From positions 142,647 through 206,646 of the forward strand of contig CALXMP010000005.1 of the NCBI GenBank assembly GCA_944389505.1: 64,000 nt of DNA, in the 5' to 3' direction. This DNA is from an uncultured Spirochaetaceae bacterium (lineage in GTDB: Bacteria > Spirochaetota > Spirochaetia > Sphaerochaetales > Sphaerochaetaceae). A program made the position numbers and the translations under genes. Below the pieces are notes generated by a model. That model ran no database searches. It saw nothing but the letters and a program-made list of their open reading frames with translations, and was not told the DNA's origin. Shown here in pieces: positions 27,037 through 35,933 of this stretch (its first letter is position 1; each line of letters begins with the position of its first letter).

Positions 27037-28422
27037 ATGGAAGATAGGACAATTGAATATAAGCGTGAGCTTACAAAAGATGTAGAAGGTCTTGAGAGGG
27101 AAGTCGTATCTTTTCTCAATACATATGGTGGAGAGCTGCTTTTCGGAGTAAACAACGATGGAACGGTGTACGGTATCGAAGATGCAGATGCTGTCCAGAC
27201 AAAGATAGCTCAGAGACTTGATTCCAATATCCATCCTTCCTGTCTTGGCCTTTTTGATATCCATGTTGAGAGACGAGGGGATAAGCACATTGTTAAAGTC
27301 GTCGTTTCAGCAGGATCTGAACGGCCATATTATCTCACAAAATATGGAATGACTCCAAAAGGCTGCTATTATCGTGTTGGCTCTTCATGCCGCCAGATGC
27401 CTGAAAGCAGGATTAGAGAACTATATTCAAAGCGTATTCCTCGAACGATAGCGAATATAGAATCCCCTGATCAGGATCTGTCTTTCCAAGTATTGGAGAT
27501 ATATTACAGGAATCATGGACTGACACTTACAGATCAGTTTGCGAAGAATCTTGATTTCCTTACTCCCGATGGAAAGTACAACTTCGTTGCTTACCTTTTT
27601 TCAGATAATAATCATATGACATTCAAAGTTGCTAAGTATGAGGGAACTGACAAATGTAATCTTATTGAGAGTTCGGAGTATGGCTTCGGATGTCTTCTTC
27701 AGACCGCAGACAGAATAATTGACCGTCTGCACGTAGAGAATAGGACATGGACAAGGATCACTTCAAAGTATCGTATTGAAAGGCATATGTTTGAACCTGT
27801 TCCTGTAAGAGAAGCGGTCATTAACATGCTCGTCCACAATGATTACACCCATGGTTATACCCCTGTTGTTGAGCTCTTTTCAGACAGGCTTGAACTGACA
27901 TCCCATGGAGGGCTGCCTGAAGGCCTTTCTGAAGATATGTTCTTCAAAGGAGTCAGCAGACCTCGCAACAGGGAGATAATGAGAATCTTTCATGATGTTG
28001 ATATGGTTGAGCAGCTTGGATCTGGGATGAACAGGATTCTGCAGTATTACGACAAAGGAATATTCGAAATCTATGAGGATACCATCAAGGTTGTTTTCAA
28101 GTTTGCAATGTCTGTGGATGAAGCCATTCCGAATGGTTCGCAAATAACTCGCGAACAGTCCGCGATTAGTCCGCGGACTGATGAAAAGACTGTGATTAGT
28201 CCGCGGACTGATAAAACAATCCGTAAATCTGTTTCAAAAGAAGCTGTAAAAGCTGACATTCTTTCTTTTCTTCGGAATAACCATTCGGCTTCTTATCATG
28301 AAATAAGTGAGACTGTCGGTGTTGCTAGAAGTACTGTAGGAAAATATGTGAAAGAATTGGTGGGAACAGGATTGCTCAGACGAGAAGGTAATACGAGAAC
28401 AGGATGTTGGAAAGTTCTTTGA
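27037..28422 (+). CDS. AlbA/schlafen-type ATP-binding transcriptional regulator
   Basis: 461 residues. N-terminal AlbA_2 (schlafen-like) domain (residues 1-125: TIEYKRELTKDVEGLEREVV, FLNTYGGELLFGVNNDG); central GHKL-like ATP-binding domain (REAVINMLVHNDYTHGYTPV, LELTSHGGLPEG, RPRNREIMRIFHDVDMVEQLGSGMNRIL); a low-complexity linker with two ISPRTD repeats; and a C-terminal winged helix (ISETVGVARSTVGKYVKELVGTGLLRREG). Such proteins are common in accessory islands and often sit next to nucleases; their function is largely undetermined. The start at 27037 has GAGGA six bases upstream. Part of its 3' region is duplicated as a remnant near 30100. Confidence 0.88.
   Translation: MEDRTIEYKRELTKDVEGLEREVVSFLNTYGGELLFGVNNDGTVYGIEDADAVQTKIAQRLDSNIHPSCLGLFDIHVERRGDKHIVKVVVSAGSERPYYLTKYGMTPKGCYYRVGSSCRQMPESRIRELYSKRIPRTIANIESPDQDLSFQVLEIYYRNHGLTLTDQFAKNLDFLTPDGKYNFVAYLFSDNNHMTFKVAKYEGTDKCNLIESSEYGFGCLLQTADRIIDRLHVENRTWTRITSKYRIERHMFEPVPVREAVINMLVHNDYTHGYTPVVELFSDRLELTSHGGLPEGLSEDMFFKGVSRPRNREIMRIFHDVDMVEQLGSGMNRILQYYDKGIFEIYEDTIKVVFKFAMSVDEAIPNGSQITREQSAISPRTDEKTVISPRTDKTIRKSVSKEAVKADILSFLRNNHSASYHEISETVGVARSTVGKYVKELVGTGLLRREGNTRTGCWKVL
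28157..28209. repeat. Two perfect 12-bp palindromes (AGTCCGCGGACT) inside the AlbA gene
   Basis: AGTCCGCGGACT occurs at 28168-28179 and 28198-28209, exactly 30 bp apart, preceded by an incomplete AGTCCGCG at 28157. Each is its own reverse complement. They encode the ISPRTD repeats of the linker. The 23-bp block from 28157 to 28179 recurs identically at 30101-30123. Confidence 0.8.
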
Positions 28423-28474
28423 TGCATTATCAAATGCAAATGCACTGCATTCGTATTTATATCGAAATGATAGG

Positions 28475-28513
28475 AGTCTTTCGGATTCAGTTCAAAATAG
28501 AGTCCGAAAGACT
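28475..28513. repeat. Hairpin with 13-bp stem between convergent island operons
   Basis: AGTCTTTCGGATT (28475-28487) pairs with AGTCCGAAAGACT (28501-28513) with one wobble, around a 13-base loop. It lies between the convergent AlbA and XRE genes. There is no T-run on either strand, so it is either an atypical bidirectional terminator or a cruciform-type site. Nothing else is seen in 28423-28591. Confidence 0.6.
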
Positions 28514-28591
28514 ATGAAAGGATACGCTCTTAATTTCTTACAAAATCTGAAAATACTAGCCCATTCAGTTGTTGCTATATTGGGTAATGAT

Positions 28592-28861
28592 TCAGATGAA
28601 CCTAGAAACAGAAACGTTGTAGATTTCGGAGGGCTTCTTTGCCATCATCCTACTAATAGGCTTTCTGTCATTCTCAAGATTTGATATGAACTGTTTTGTG
28701 GTTCCAAGCATTTTAGCAAGTTCAGGCTGAGTCATTCCTTTCAACTTACGATAGAAACGGAGAGCTCTGCCGGGAGTATCCTTTGCAGCTTCCTCCTTAT
28801 ACCATTGCATATCCTCTACATTCAACATGTCATCAAGCGAAATTTGCTTTTTATCTATCAT
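28592..28861 (-). CDS. XRE-family helix-turn-helix protein
   Basis: 89 residues. The C-terminal two thirds form a Cro/C1-type domain (RFYRKLKGMTQPELAKMLGTTKQFISNLENDRKPIS), followed by NVSVSRFI. The recognition helix is intact. It starts six bases after the DUF1016 stop codon, so both are one operon, the layout of a nuclease with its small regulator or antitoxin. The residues MAKKPSEIY, where a leucine is usual, are a minor oddity. Confidence 0.85.
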   Translation of the reverse strand: MIDKKQISLDDMLNVEDMQWYKEEAAKDTPGRALRFYRKLKGMTQPELAKMLGTTKQFISNLENDRKPISRMMAKKPSEIYNVSVSRFI

Positions 28862-28867
28862 TGCGGA

Positions 28868-29905
28868 TTATTCTTTGTCTTTTTCTTCCCAGTCTTCGAT
28901 GAATGTCTGTACTTCATCTTCTAATGTTTTCTTATCAGGAAGATAGAGAACATATTTTGATGCGAAGATTCTGTTCTCGAGTCCTCCGAGTACATATTCA
29001 ATCTTTGTTGAGGGCTTATCAGTACATAGGATGATACCGATTGGATCGTTATCATCGAGATCATTAACCTCCGCCTTGTAGTAGTTGAGGTACATATTGA
29101 GCTGTCCGACAGCGGCAGGTAATAGCTTCCTTGTCTTCAGCTCGATTATTACATAGGCTCTGAGAATCTTATTATAGAAGACCATGTCAGCATAGTAGTG
29201 CTCATTGTCGAATGTGATTCTCTGCTGTCTTCCCACGAACATGAATCCTTTTCCAAGTTCCAAGAGGAATTTCTCAATATGGTTGATCAATGCATCCTCA
29301 AGATCAGCTTCCATTACAGGCTTGTTTTCAGGTAATCCCACAAACTCGAATACATAAGGATCTTTCAGGATATCTTCAGGCTTCTCAATCTCCTGTCCTT
29401 TCTCAGCAAGTCTTTTGACTTCCTCCTTATTCTCTTTTCCACAGGAAAGGAGAAAACGCTCATAAAGTGATGAATCAAGCTGTCTATTGAGTTCTCTTAC
29501 AGACCACTTGGAAGCAATGCATTCCTTCTCATAGAAGCCGCGTTTGTTATCATCGGATATTGTCAGAAGCTCACAGTAATGAGACCAACTCAATTTAACA
29601 GACAGTGTCTGTTGATTTGGATAGGCAAGGAATAGACGGCGCATGAATTGGAGATTTGAAATCGAGAAGCCATTTCCAAGTTCTGCTCTCAGGCGCTTTG
29701 ATATATGTTTCAGCGTCTGCTCTCCATACTGTGCTCTTTCCTGATTCTTCTGCTCGACCTCAACAATGAGTCTCCCGATATTCCAGTAAGCGGAAAGCAT
29801 CTCGGTATTTACGCTGCGTACAATGTTCTTGCGAGAGGTAAGGATTATCTCCTTGATGCTTTCTATAAGGCTGTTTTTATTTACTGTGATATCGGCTTTA
29901 TCCAT
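28868..29905 (-). CDS. DUF1016 / YhcG-type PD-(D/E)XK nuclease
   Basis: 345 residues. The N-terminal DUF1016_N domain (SYWNIGRLIVEVEQ-type region here AYWNIGRLIVEVEQKNQERAQYG, LSWSHYCELLTI, YEKECIASKWSVRELNRQLDS) and the C-terminal DUF1016 nuclease domain (DLEDALINHIEKFLLELG, YYADMVFYN, then VIIELKTRK) are both complete; Asp and Glu-x-Lys of the PD-(D/E)XK site are present. The start is the ATG after AGGAG; an open frame extends 23 codons further. The family is often linked to restriction systems and mobile islands; its cellular target is not settled. Operon with the XRE gene downstream. Confidence 0.9.
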   Translation of the reverse strand: MDKADITVNKNSLIESIKEIILTSRKNIVRSVNTEMLSAYWNIGRLIVEVEQKNQERAQYGEQTLKHISKRLRAELGNGFSISNLQFMRRLFLAYPNQQTLSVKLSWSHYCELLTISDDNKRGFYEKECIASKWSVRELNRQLDSSLYERFLLSCGKENKEEVKRLAEKGQEIEKPEDILKDPYVFEFVGLPENKPVMEADLEDALINHIEKFLLELGKGFMFVGRQQRITFDNEHYYADMVFYNKILRAYVIIELKTRKLLPAAVGQLNMYLNYYKAEVNDLDDNDPIGIILCTDKPSTKIEYVLGGLENRIFASKYVLYLPDKKTLEDEVQTFIEDWEEKDKE

Positions 29906-30004
29906 TCTGAATCTCCTGATTAGAATTTTACGTGGTAGCCTACGGACTATGCATGGAGTGCTGTTTCTGTGCACTCTGTAGTGCCCGTAGCAAGGTCCTG
30001 AAAA

Positions 30005-30145
30005 GTACCAAGAATAGGGAGAGAATCAGGATTTCCTGCCTCATGTTTGCCAAGTCTCTAGGTGAAGCTATTCCAAATGGTTTTGAAATGACTCACGATT
30101 AGTCCGCGATTAGTCCGCGGACTAATGAAATATTCGCGCAGGGAG
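30005..30145 (+). pseudogene. Remnant of a second AlbA-type gene
   Basis: Translation around 30050-30095 gives MFAKSLGEAIPNGFEMTHD, which aligns with FAMSVDEAIPNGSQITRE of the gene at 27037, and the DNA then repeats AGTCCGCGATTAGTCCGCGGACT (30101-30123) exactly. A TAG follows MTHD in frame and no other domain is left. The rest of the 306-base gap between 29905 and 30212 holds no further gene; a TATAAT at 30156-30161 may be the -10 box of the acetyltransferase gene. Confidence 0.7.
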
Positions 30146-30211
30146 ACTTTTCCTATATAATGCAGCACAGTCCAAGACTGCGTGGATTATAGGATGAGAA
30201 GAGGTGAGGAT

Positions 30212-30673
30212 ATGAGGATATATGAAGTACAGAACAGGACTCCCGAGTTGATAAACAACCTGCTTTCAGTATGGGAGTCATCGGTCAGAGCTACTCATCT
30301 TTTCCTTTCAGAGTCCGAGATTCTGAACATCAGGGAGTATGTGCCTGAGGCATTGTCTGGTGTTGCCCATTTGATTGCAGCTGAAGATGAGACAGGTGTT
30401 CCTGTTGCCTTTATGGGGGTGGAGAATGGTTCTCTTGAGATGCTTTTCATAGCGGCAGAGGCCCGGGGGAAAGGTCTTGGACGACAGCTTATCGAGAAGG
30501 GAATCAATGATTATTCGATTAATCGTCTTGCAGTGAATGAGCAGAATCCTCTAGCAAGGGGATTCTATGAGCACATGGGCTTTGAGGTTTACAAGCGTAC
30601 GGATCTTGATGAGCAGGGCAATCCATATCTGCTGCTGTATATGAAGCTTTCCGAAGGCAGACAGACTACTTGA
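30212..30673 (+). CDS. GNAT family N-acetyltransferase
   Basis: 153 residues. The acetyl-CoA-binding motif A is clear: MLFIAAEARGKGLGRQLIEKGI (R/Q-x2-G-x-G/A as RGKGLGRQL), followed by LAVNEQNPLARGFYEHMGFEVYKRTDLDEQGNPYLLLYMKL, typical of the YjaB/putative-acetyltransferase branch. The acceptor substrate is unknown. Start at MRIYEVQN with GAGGTGAGG upstream; the frame opens ten codons earlier. Single gene, outside the island. Confidence 0.9.
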   Translation: MRIYEVQNRTPELINNLLSVWESSVRATHLFLSESEILNIREYVPEALSGVAHLIAAEDETGVPVAFMGVENGSLEMLFIAAEARGKGLGRQLIEKGINDYSINRLAVNEQNPLARGFYEHMGFEVYKRTDLDEQGNPYLLLYMKLSEGRQTT

Positions 30674-30773
30674 TACGCACCTGACAGATTTAGCCCGAAT
30701 GCTAAGAACTTTTCTTATTCCTCTGGGTCTTTCATCTGGTATCATCATAAGAGGTTCAGGAATTGAAGATAGG

Positions 30774-31952
30774 ATGTCAGGTGCTCTTTTTGCCAGGCGT
30801 ATAGGTATAAATGTAATATTCGTGGCATTCTTTTTCTATGCCATCGCATACAATGTCATCGGTACGCTTGTGACGGATGTCATGGAAACAACGGGTATGG
30901 ATCTCTCCCATGTTGGTTTCCTCATGAGCGCAATTCAGGTCGGGATACTCATTGCCATCTGCTCCTCCATGCTGTTCCTGCGGAGATTCCCCAGGACAGC
31001 CATAATACGCACAGGGATGCTTTTCATAGTCATCGGTTTATTTATGATACTGCTCCTGCCATATGAATGGTCCCTGTATCTGGCTTTCATTGTATTCGGC
31101 TTCGGTGGCTTCTGTATGGACTCCGGCTCGAATTCCTATCTCTCATCATCTCCTGATTCAGATAGCAGGAGGAATGTTCCGCTTATCCATTTCGTATACA
31201 GCACGGGCGCACTGCTCTCTGGCTATATAATAATTCCGTTCAGGGATCTGTCCTGGAGGATTGGGTACGCAGCCTTTGGCCTTGCCATACTTATTGTCCT
31301 TATATCTTCTTTTGCTGGCAGCGCCCAGCAGGAAGATGGAAAGAGCAGGAGAGGCGAATCCAAGCCTGTTCCGATCAGAAGTATTGTAAGCAATCCTTCA
31401 TTCATTGCATTGACGATATCCCTAATGCTTTATATGACCGCTCAGCAGATTGGATCGAACTGGTATCCATATTACATAGAGACAACATTCAAAGCTTCTG
31501 ATGCTATCGCAGCGGCGGCGATGATGTCTTTCTGGATAGGTATAGCGGCCATGCGGTTCCTTTCGAGCATTCTCCTGTCAAAGGGATTAAGCCCCATCCT
31601 GCTTTCAGCCATAGGCTTGGCTATTTCCGGGACAGGGCAGGTGCTGGCTGCTCTTTCCGGCAATGCGGCCATGGCCCTTGTCTTCATTGCTATATCAGGA
31701 TTCGCGGCCGGAGCAAACATTCCATGCTATATCGTCGAGGTTAGTTCGTGGTATCCTGGCAACACGTTCTTCGTATCTACTCTCTATCTGCTCAGTGGTA
31801 CGATAGGCCGTATGGTGATGCAGCCGATTGCAGCGTTTGCCGTGGATCGGATTGGACCGGGCAGCATGCTCCTTCTGTTCTCATCATTCCTCTTTGTGGG
31901 TGCTTTACTTACTCTATATGTGATGCTCCGCAGAAAGAGAAGCAGATTATAA
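30774..31952 (+). CDS. Major facilitator superfamily transporter
   Basis: About 392 residues and 12 predicted helices. Seen in order: NVIFVAFFFYAIAYNVIGTLVTDVMETTG, a first-half loop with LFLRRFPRTAIIRTG (MFS A-motif position), GFGGFCMDSGSNSYLS, a long central loop (AQQEDGKSRRGESKP) and the second half from NPSFIALTISLMLYMTAQQIGSNWYP. It resembles sugar/fucose-type permeases of gut bacteria, but the substrate cannot be named. Start uncertain: MSGALFARRIG at 30774 is chosen because it lies just before the first helix; the open frame reaches 30699. Confidence 0.85.
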   Translation: MSGALFARRIGINVIFVAFFFYAIAYNVIGTLVTDVMETTGMDLSHVGFLMSAIQVGILIAICSSMLFLRRFPRTAIIRTGMLFIVIGLFMILLLPYEWSLYLAFIVFGFGGFCMDSGSNSYLSSSPDSDSRRNVPLIHFVYSTGALLSGYIIIPFRDLSWRIGYAAFGLAILIVLISSFAGSAQQEDGKSRRGESKPVPIRSIVSNPSFIALTISLMLYMTAQQIGSNWYPYYIETTFKASDAIAAAAMMSFWIGIAAMRFLSSILLSKGLSPILLSAIGLAISGTGQVLAALSGNAAMALVFIAISGFAAGANIPCYIVEVSSWYPGNTFFVSTLYLLSGTIGRMVMQPIAAFAVDRIGPGSMLLLFSSFLFVGALLTLYVMLRRKRSRL

Positions 31953-31963
31953 TGAGGTGAAAT

Positions 31964-32584
31964 ATGAAGCATATTCTTTGTTTTGGCGATTCCAATACTC
32001 ATGGCTCAACGACGGAGTTCCTTGGCCGCTATGATTATGATGACAGATGGACGATCATCCTGGAGAAGCTTCTTGGGGATGGGTATCATGTAATTGAGGA
32101 AGGGCTTGGTGGAAGAACAACTGTCTTTGATGATCCGTTCAGCCCCGGGAAGAACGGCTCTGCGGCTATCTCATCCATACTCCAGACGCATAAGCCGCTT
32201 GATCTTGTGATAATCATGCTTGGAACGAATGATACGAAGCAGGTCTACAACGCCTCGGTCAAAAGCATTGCGTATGGTGTCGAAGTGATAATCGAGAAGA
32301 TACGGAATGAGGATATGCCAAAGCCTGAGATTCTGATAGTCTCCCCGATACGTATAGAGCAGGGGATCGAGAATGGCCGGTTCGAGTCCTATGATATCAC
32401 ATCCCATACCAAGAGCCTTGAATTCCCTTTCTGGATGAAGCGCACTGCTGAGAGAACGGGATCGTACTTCTTCGACGCCGCATCTGTCGCCCATGCAGGA
32501 AGCGACTTTCTGCACATGACAAAGGACAGCCATAAAGCTCTTGCGGAAGCTCTCTGTCCGATTGTTAAGGGTATTATTGGCTGA
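31964..32584 (+). CDS. SGNH/GDSL-family hydrolase
   Basis: 206 residues with the four SGNH blocks: GDSNTHG (residues 8-14, catalytic Ser), EGLGGRTTV (Gly block), LGTNDTK (Asn block) and DSHKALAEAL (catalytic Asp-x2-His position). It resembles the arylesterase/acyl-CoA thioesterase or carbohydrate-esterase branch; with no signal peptide it is cytoplasmic. Twelve bases separate it from the MFS gene and the Shine-Dalgarno GAGGTG is clear, so they are probably co-transcribed, hinting at uptake and deacetylation of a modified sugar (inference). Confidence 0.9.
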   Translation: MKHILCFGDSNTHGSTTEFLGRYDYDDRWTIILEKLLGDGYHVIEEGLGGRTTVFDDPFSPGKNGSAAISSILQTHKPLDLVIIMLGTNDTKQVYNASVKSIAYGVEVIIEKIRNEDMPKPEILIVSPIRIEQGIENGRFESYDITSHTKSLEFPFWMKRTAERTGSYFFDAASVAHAGSDFLHMTKDSHKALAEALCPIVKGIIG

Positions 32585-32668
32585 AATCGGGAAATCTTTT
32601 ATCAATCTGCCCTCTGCATTGCTTATTTCTTTTACCTTTTGTGTTACAAAAATTCTGGGGGGTAAGCT

Positions 32669-33160
32669 ATGCAGTGTCCACAGTGTGGAAGAGAGATCGA
32701 TGACAGATATGCCCATTGTCCTTTTTGCGGTGCTGAGATATGGCATGGACGCCGACGTACCTTCCGTCCTCATGTCGCGCTCTTGGCATCATTGAGCATA
32801 GCATTGATACTGGTTCTTTTTGCCGTAGTATTTGCCTTCACCCGCATAAATAGCAGGGAGACAGCCGCGCAGGGCGCTGTCCAGCAGCATATGTACCGTG
32901 GACTTCCCATGGATGATATATTCCGGTCTCTCGATGGCTGCCGCTGGCGTATAAGCGGAGACAGAATCGTGAGCGTAAGCGGCACGCTCTCTCATGATGG
33001 CTATTCAGCCGATGTCAAAGTGGATTTCGGGGTCGATGGGCCGGATGACATATATGTGCGCTCTCTCTTTGTCAATGGAGCGCTGCAGCTAGTCTCTTCT
33101 GTAAGATCCATGCTTGACAGACTGTATGGCATGTCAAAGGCCGGTAATGTGCCTTATTGA
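32669..33160 (+). CDS. Zinc-ribbon membrane protein of unknown function
   Basis: 163 residues. The N-terminus is a zinc ribbon (CPQC at 3-6 and CPFC at 17-20), followed by a basic HGRRR stretch, one transmembrane helix (HVALLASLSIALILVLFAVVFAF) and a soluble C-terminal domain with YRGLPMDDIF and SGTLSHDGYSADVKVDFG. The orientation would place the ribbon in the cytoplasm and the rest outside. I recognise no named family for the C-terminal domain. A GGGGGG Shine-Dalgarno precedes the ATG. Confidence 0.7.
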   Translation: MQCPQCGREIDDRYAHCPFCGAEIWHGRRRTFRPHVALLASLSIALILVLFAVVFAFTRINSRETAAQGAVQQHMYRGLPMDDIFRSLDGCRWRISGDRIVSVSGTLSHDGYSADVKVDFGVDGPDDIYVRSLFVNGALQLVSSVRSMLDRLYGMSKAGNVPY

Positions 33161-33163
33161 GCA

Positions 33164-33655
33164 CTATGCGAGCATCGTTCTGAATATGCTCTTTCCTGTC
33201 TCTGTCCTGAAAATCCTGTCATAACCTTCCTGAAGTGCTTTCCCTGTCAGAGCATGCTCAAAGGCATTCACTAGGAAATCAGCTTCGAGGAGTATCCTCC
33301 AGTCGATGCCTTCCACCCCGCTGTATGTGTGATGATGGCCGACAAGGAAAGCAATCCTTTCAGTCCTTTTTCTGTCTGTTCCGATTGCCTCAAGCATTCT
33401 GGTAGCCACTTCAGGACCTTCTTTCTCCTGAATAGGTCCATCGGAACGGCCATACTTCTCCTCCGCTATCTTTATGCCGGCATCATGGACAATCGCGGCT
33501 AGGACTATTGTCTTCCGCAGATCCGCACCAAGCTTCTCTCCTGTGGCAATCATATCGGCAAATGAATATACCTTCAGAGCGTGCTGAATCCTCTTTGGCT
33601 GCCCAGCGTAATAATCTATGAGTTCTCCAATTAGCCTGTATTCATCATGTTCCAT
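33164..33655 (-). CDS. HD-domain phosphohydrolase
   Basis: 163 residues. The metal-binding histidines and HD pair of the superfamily are visible: RIQHALKVYSFADMIA (first His), IVHDAGIKIAEEKYG (HD) and LVGHHHTYSGVEG (later His). These small proteins hydrolyse phosphate esters of nucleotides; the substrate is unknown. It is encoded convergently with the zinc-ribbon gene, three bases apart, and divergently from the glycosyltransferase. Confidence 0.9.
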   Translation of the reverse strand: MEHDEYRLIGELIDYYAGQPKRIQHALKVYSFADMIATGEKLGADLRKTIVLAAIVHDAGIKIAEEKYGRSDGPIQEKEGPEVATRMLEAIGTDRKRTERIAFLVGHHHTYSGVEGIDWRILLEADFLVNAFEHALTGKALQEGYDRIFRTETGKSIFRTMLA

Positions 33656-33751
33656 ACCCTGATGATACTCCCGTATTGGTGCTGAATATAGTCCCTCCAG
33701 TCTTCTGCTCTATCGCCAGAACACGGCTATTCCTGCTAAAATGCATCTGCG

Positions 33752-34897
33752 ATGAAAGGACTTTGCGTCTACATTAAGGCAGGGAAGGGACATTACGTTC
33801 CTGCCAAAGCCGTGCATGAGCAGCTGGAAGCCATGGGTATGGATTCCGAGCTTGTGGACTTCTTCAGCTATCTCGATCTTGAGTGGATGGAGCGGCTGAA
33901 TCAGGGAATGTGGCGGCTTATGCTCAAAATTCCATTCCTTGAGGAGCATCTCTTCAGGTCTCTTGATCGTTCAGGATGGGGAATAAAGCTTGTTGAGAAG
34001 TCAATCGACAGGCTGAGGCGGAAGAAGCTGGCTTCACTTATCAGCACATCTCGCCCCGATTTCATATTCGCTACCCATCCGTATCCGGGGACAGTGCTGT
34101 CGACAATGCTTCACGATATGGGTGAGTATATACCTGTGTATTTCTACTCAACCGATGTCTTCTCTGCCCCGGTAGTCTCAATCTGTCCTTATCTGAGGAA
34201 GTTCCTCCTCCCTACGGAGGAAGGTGTGGAGCGCGTGCGGGCCATGGGGCAGAATCCTGATTCCATCATGCTCTGTCCATTCCCCCTCCAGGGATCCGTA
34301 GCAGATCAGCCAAAGCTTTCGAAGAGGGAGGCAAGGAAGAGAATAGGGTTGGATGAGGATGCGTTCACGCTGCAGCTTAATCTTGGTGGAGAAGGGCTCG
34401 GTTCCCTTAATCTTCTTGAGGATATCCTGAAAGAAGATCTTCCTGTGCAGATAGTGATCATAGGAGGAATCCGAAAGGATATGGAGAGGCGTATCCGGAA
34501 GGTGATGGAACAATACAGAGGTGGAAGATCTTCCGTGCAGATCCGCGGCTTTGTCGATAATGTCAGCGAATATCTTGCTGCTTCGGATGTCATAGCGGGA
34601 AGGGCTGGCATCAATACTATAGTCGAAGCAATATATGCGCATAGGCCGTTCTTGATCACAGAGCTTGTCTATATTGTCACGGCATCTGCTGAATATATTG
34701 AGAAGTATGGCGTAGGGTGGAATGCCACAGGGGATAGGGAGAAGCAGATAGGTATTATCCGCGATCTGGTTTCCAATCCTGACAAGCTGGAAAGGATATC
34801 CTCTGCGTTCGATGCTGTGCCTATTGAGTATAGCGCAAGGCACCTTGCCCAGATGGTTGCTATGGATGCTGCTTCCTATGCGGAGGAGAGATTATGA
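33752..34897 (+). CDS. MurG/monogalactosyldiacylglycerol-synthase-like glycosyltransferase (GT28 type)
   Basis: 381 residues. N-terminal acceptor-binding half begins CVYIKAGKGHYVPAKAVHEQL (the G-x-GH loop of GT28/MGDG synthases) and includes DFIFATHPYPGTVLSTML and PVYFYSTDVFSAPV; the C-terminal nucleotide-sugar half shows LQLNLGGEGLGSLNLLEDIL and the signature DVIAGRAGINTIVEAIYAHRPFLIT (the G-G/R-x-T-x2-E motif). A glycolipid of the envelope is the likely product, but the donor and acceptor are unknown. It overlaps the DUF3089 gene by four bases (ATGA). Confidence 0.85.
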   Translation: MKGLCVYIKAGKGHYVPAKAVHEQLEAMGMDSELVDFFSYLDLEWMERLNQGMWRLMLKIPFLEEHLFRSLDRSGWGIKLVEKSIDRLRRKKLASLISTSRPDFIFATHPYPGTVLSTMLHDMGEYIPVYFYSTDVFSAPVVSICPYLRKFLLPTEEGVERVRAMGQNPDSIMLCPFPLQGSVADQPKLSKREARKRIGLDEDAFTLQLNLGGEGLGSLNLLEDILKEDLPVQIVIIGGIRKDMERRIRKVMEQYRGGRSSVQIRGFVDNVSEYLAASDVIAGRAGINTIVEAIYAHRPFLITELVYIVTASAEYIEKYGVGWNATGDREKQIGIIRDLVSNPDKLERISSAFDAVPIEYSARHLAQMVAMDAASYAEERL

Positions 34898-35862
34898 GGA
34901 ATATAAGGCGCTTTCTGCTTTCCTTCATGCTGCTAGCCATGGTCTTCCAGGTCTATGCCGGAACCATTGTCGACTATTCCGACAGGTCGAACTGGGCATA
35001 CTTTGCAGAAGGGACCGGAAAGGATGCAGATCTCTTTATCATCTGCCCGACTGTCGATCTAGGCAGGGCTGGCAATTTCAATATGAGCATGGATGATGAG
35101 GCTATGAAGAAGAGCTTCGTCGGTGCACTCAATATGGAGAGGGGGATATATGAGGATTCTGCGCTGCTGTATGCTCCATTCTACAGGCAGATGACATTCC
35201 CTCTCTATGAAGGAACGGAGGAGGCGATGCAGCCCTATCTCTCGATTGCCTATGGCGATGTGAGGGATGCGTTCATCTATTATATGGAAAATGAAAATGA
35301 TGGACGTCCTTTGATTCTTGCGGGGTTCTCCCAGGGGGCACAGCTAGCTCTGATGCTTCTTGAGGAGTTCTTCGATGAGGCTGAATACAGCGATAAGCTC
35401 ATTGCCGCATACTGCATAGGCTGGAGGATCACAGAGGAGGATCTCGAGGAGTATCCTCACCTGAGGATGGCCGAGGGGGAGAGCGATACTGGCGTCATAG
35501 TCTCATTCAACACTGAATCCCCTGCCTCAAATGGATCGATAATCGTTCCTGAGGGCATAAGGACGATAGGCATAAATCCCCTGAACTGGAGTACCGAATC
35601 TGAATTTGCTGACCGCTCGCTGAATGCAGGAGCATGCTTCACGGATTATTCCGGGAGTATAACCAAAGAGATTCCAAAGCTGACAGGCGCTTATCTGGAT
35701 CCGGAGAGAGGAACGCTCAAGGCTGTCGATGTTGATCCAGCCGATTATTCGAATTCGCTCTTCCCAGATGGGGTGTACCATCTCATGGATTATCAGTTCT
35801 TCTACAGGAATCTCCAGGAGAATGTCAGAGTGCGTACTGATGCATGGCTTTCTGCTTCATGA
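34894..35862 (+). CDS. DUF3089 alpha/beta-hydrolase, exported
   Basis: 322 residues. A signal peptide (MRNIRRFLLSFMLLAMVFQVYA) leads into a DUF3089 domain: NWAYFAEGTGKDADLFIICPTVDLG, YAPFYRQMTF, the serine nucleophile in LAGFSQGAQLAL and a C-terminal YHLMDYQFFYRNLQENV. DUF3089 proteins are lipase-like hydrolases of unknown substrate. Translational coupling with the preceding glycosyltransferase suggests they act on the same envelope lipid (inference). Confidence 0.88.
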   Translation: MRNIRRFLLSFMLLAMVFQVYAGTIVDYSDRSNWAYFAEGTGKDADLFIICPTVDLGRAGNFNMSMDDEAMKKSFVGALNMERGIYEDSALLYAPFYRQMTFPLYEGTEEAMQPYLSIAYGDVRDAFIYYMENENDGRPLILAGFSQGAQLALMLLEEFFDEAEYSDKLIAAYCIGWRITEEDLEEYPHLRMAEGESDTGVIVSFNTESPASNGSIIVPEGIRTIGINPLNWSTESEFADRSLNAGACFTDYSGSITKEIPKLTGAYLDPERGTLKAVDVDPADYSNSLFPDGVYHLMDYQFFYRNLQENVRVRTDAWLSAS

Positions 35863-35933
35863 TATCTCCATCCGTGGATATATGTCCGTGCTATAGGTTT
35901 TCTGCTATACTTTGAAAATATACGGAGGACGCA

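Noticed and set aside
25991..30211. Direct repeat of the tRNA-Val 3' end as an att site of an integrative element
   Set aside because: I found no second copy of the tRNA end in the window and no integrase gene, so the island's borders remain undefined.
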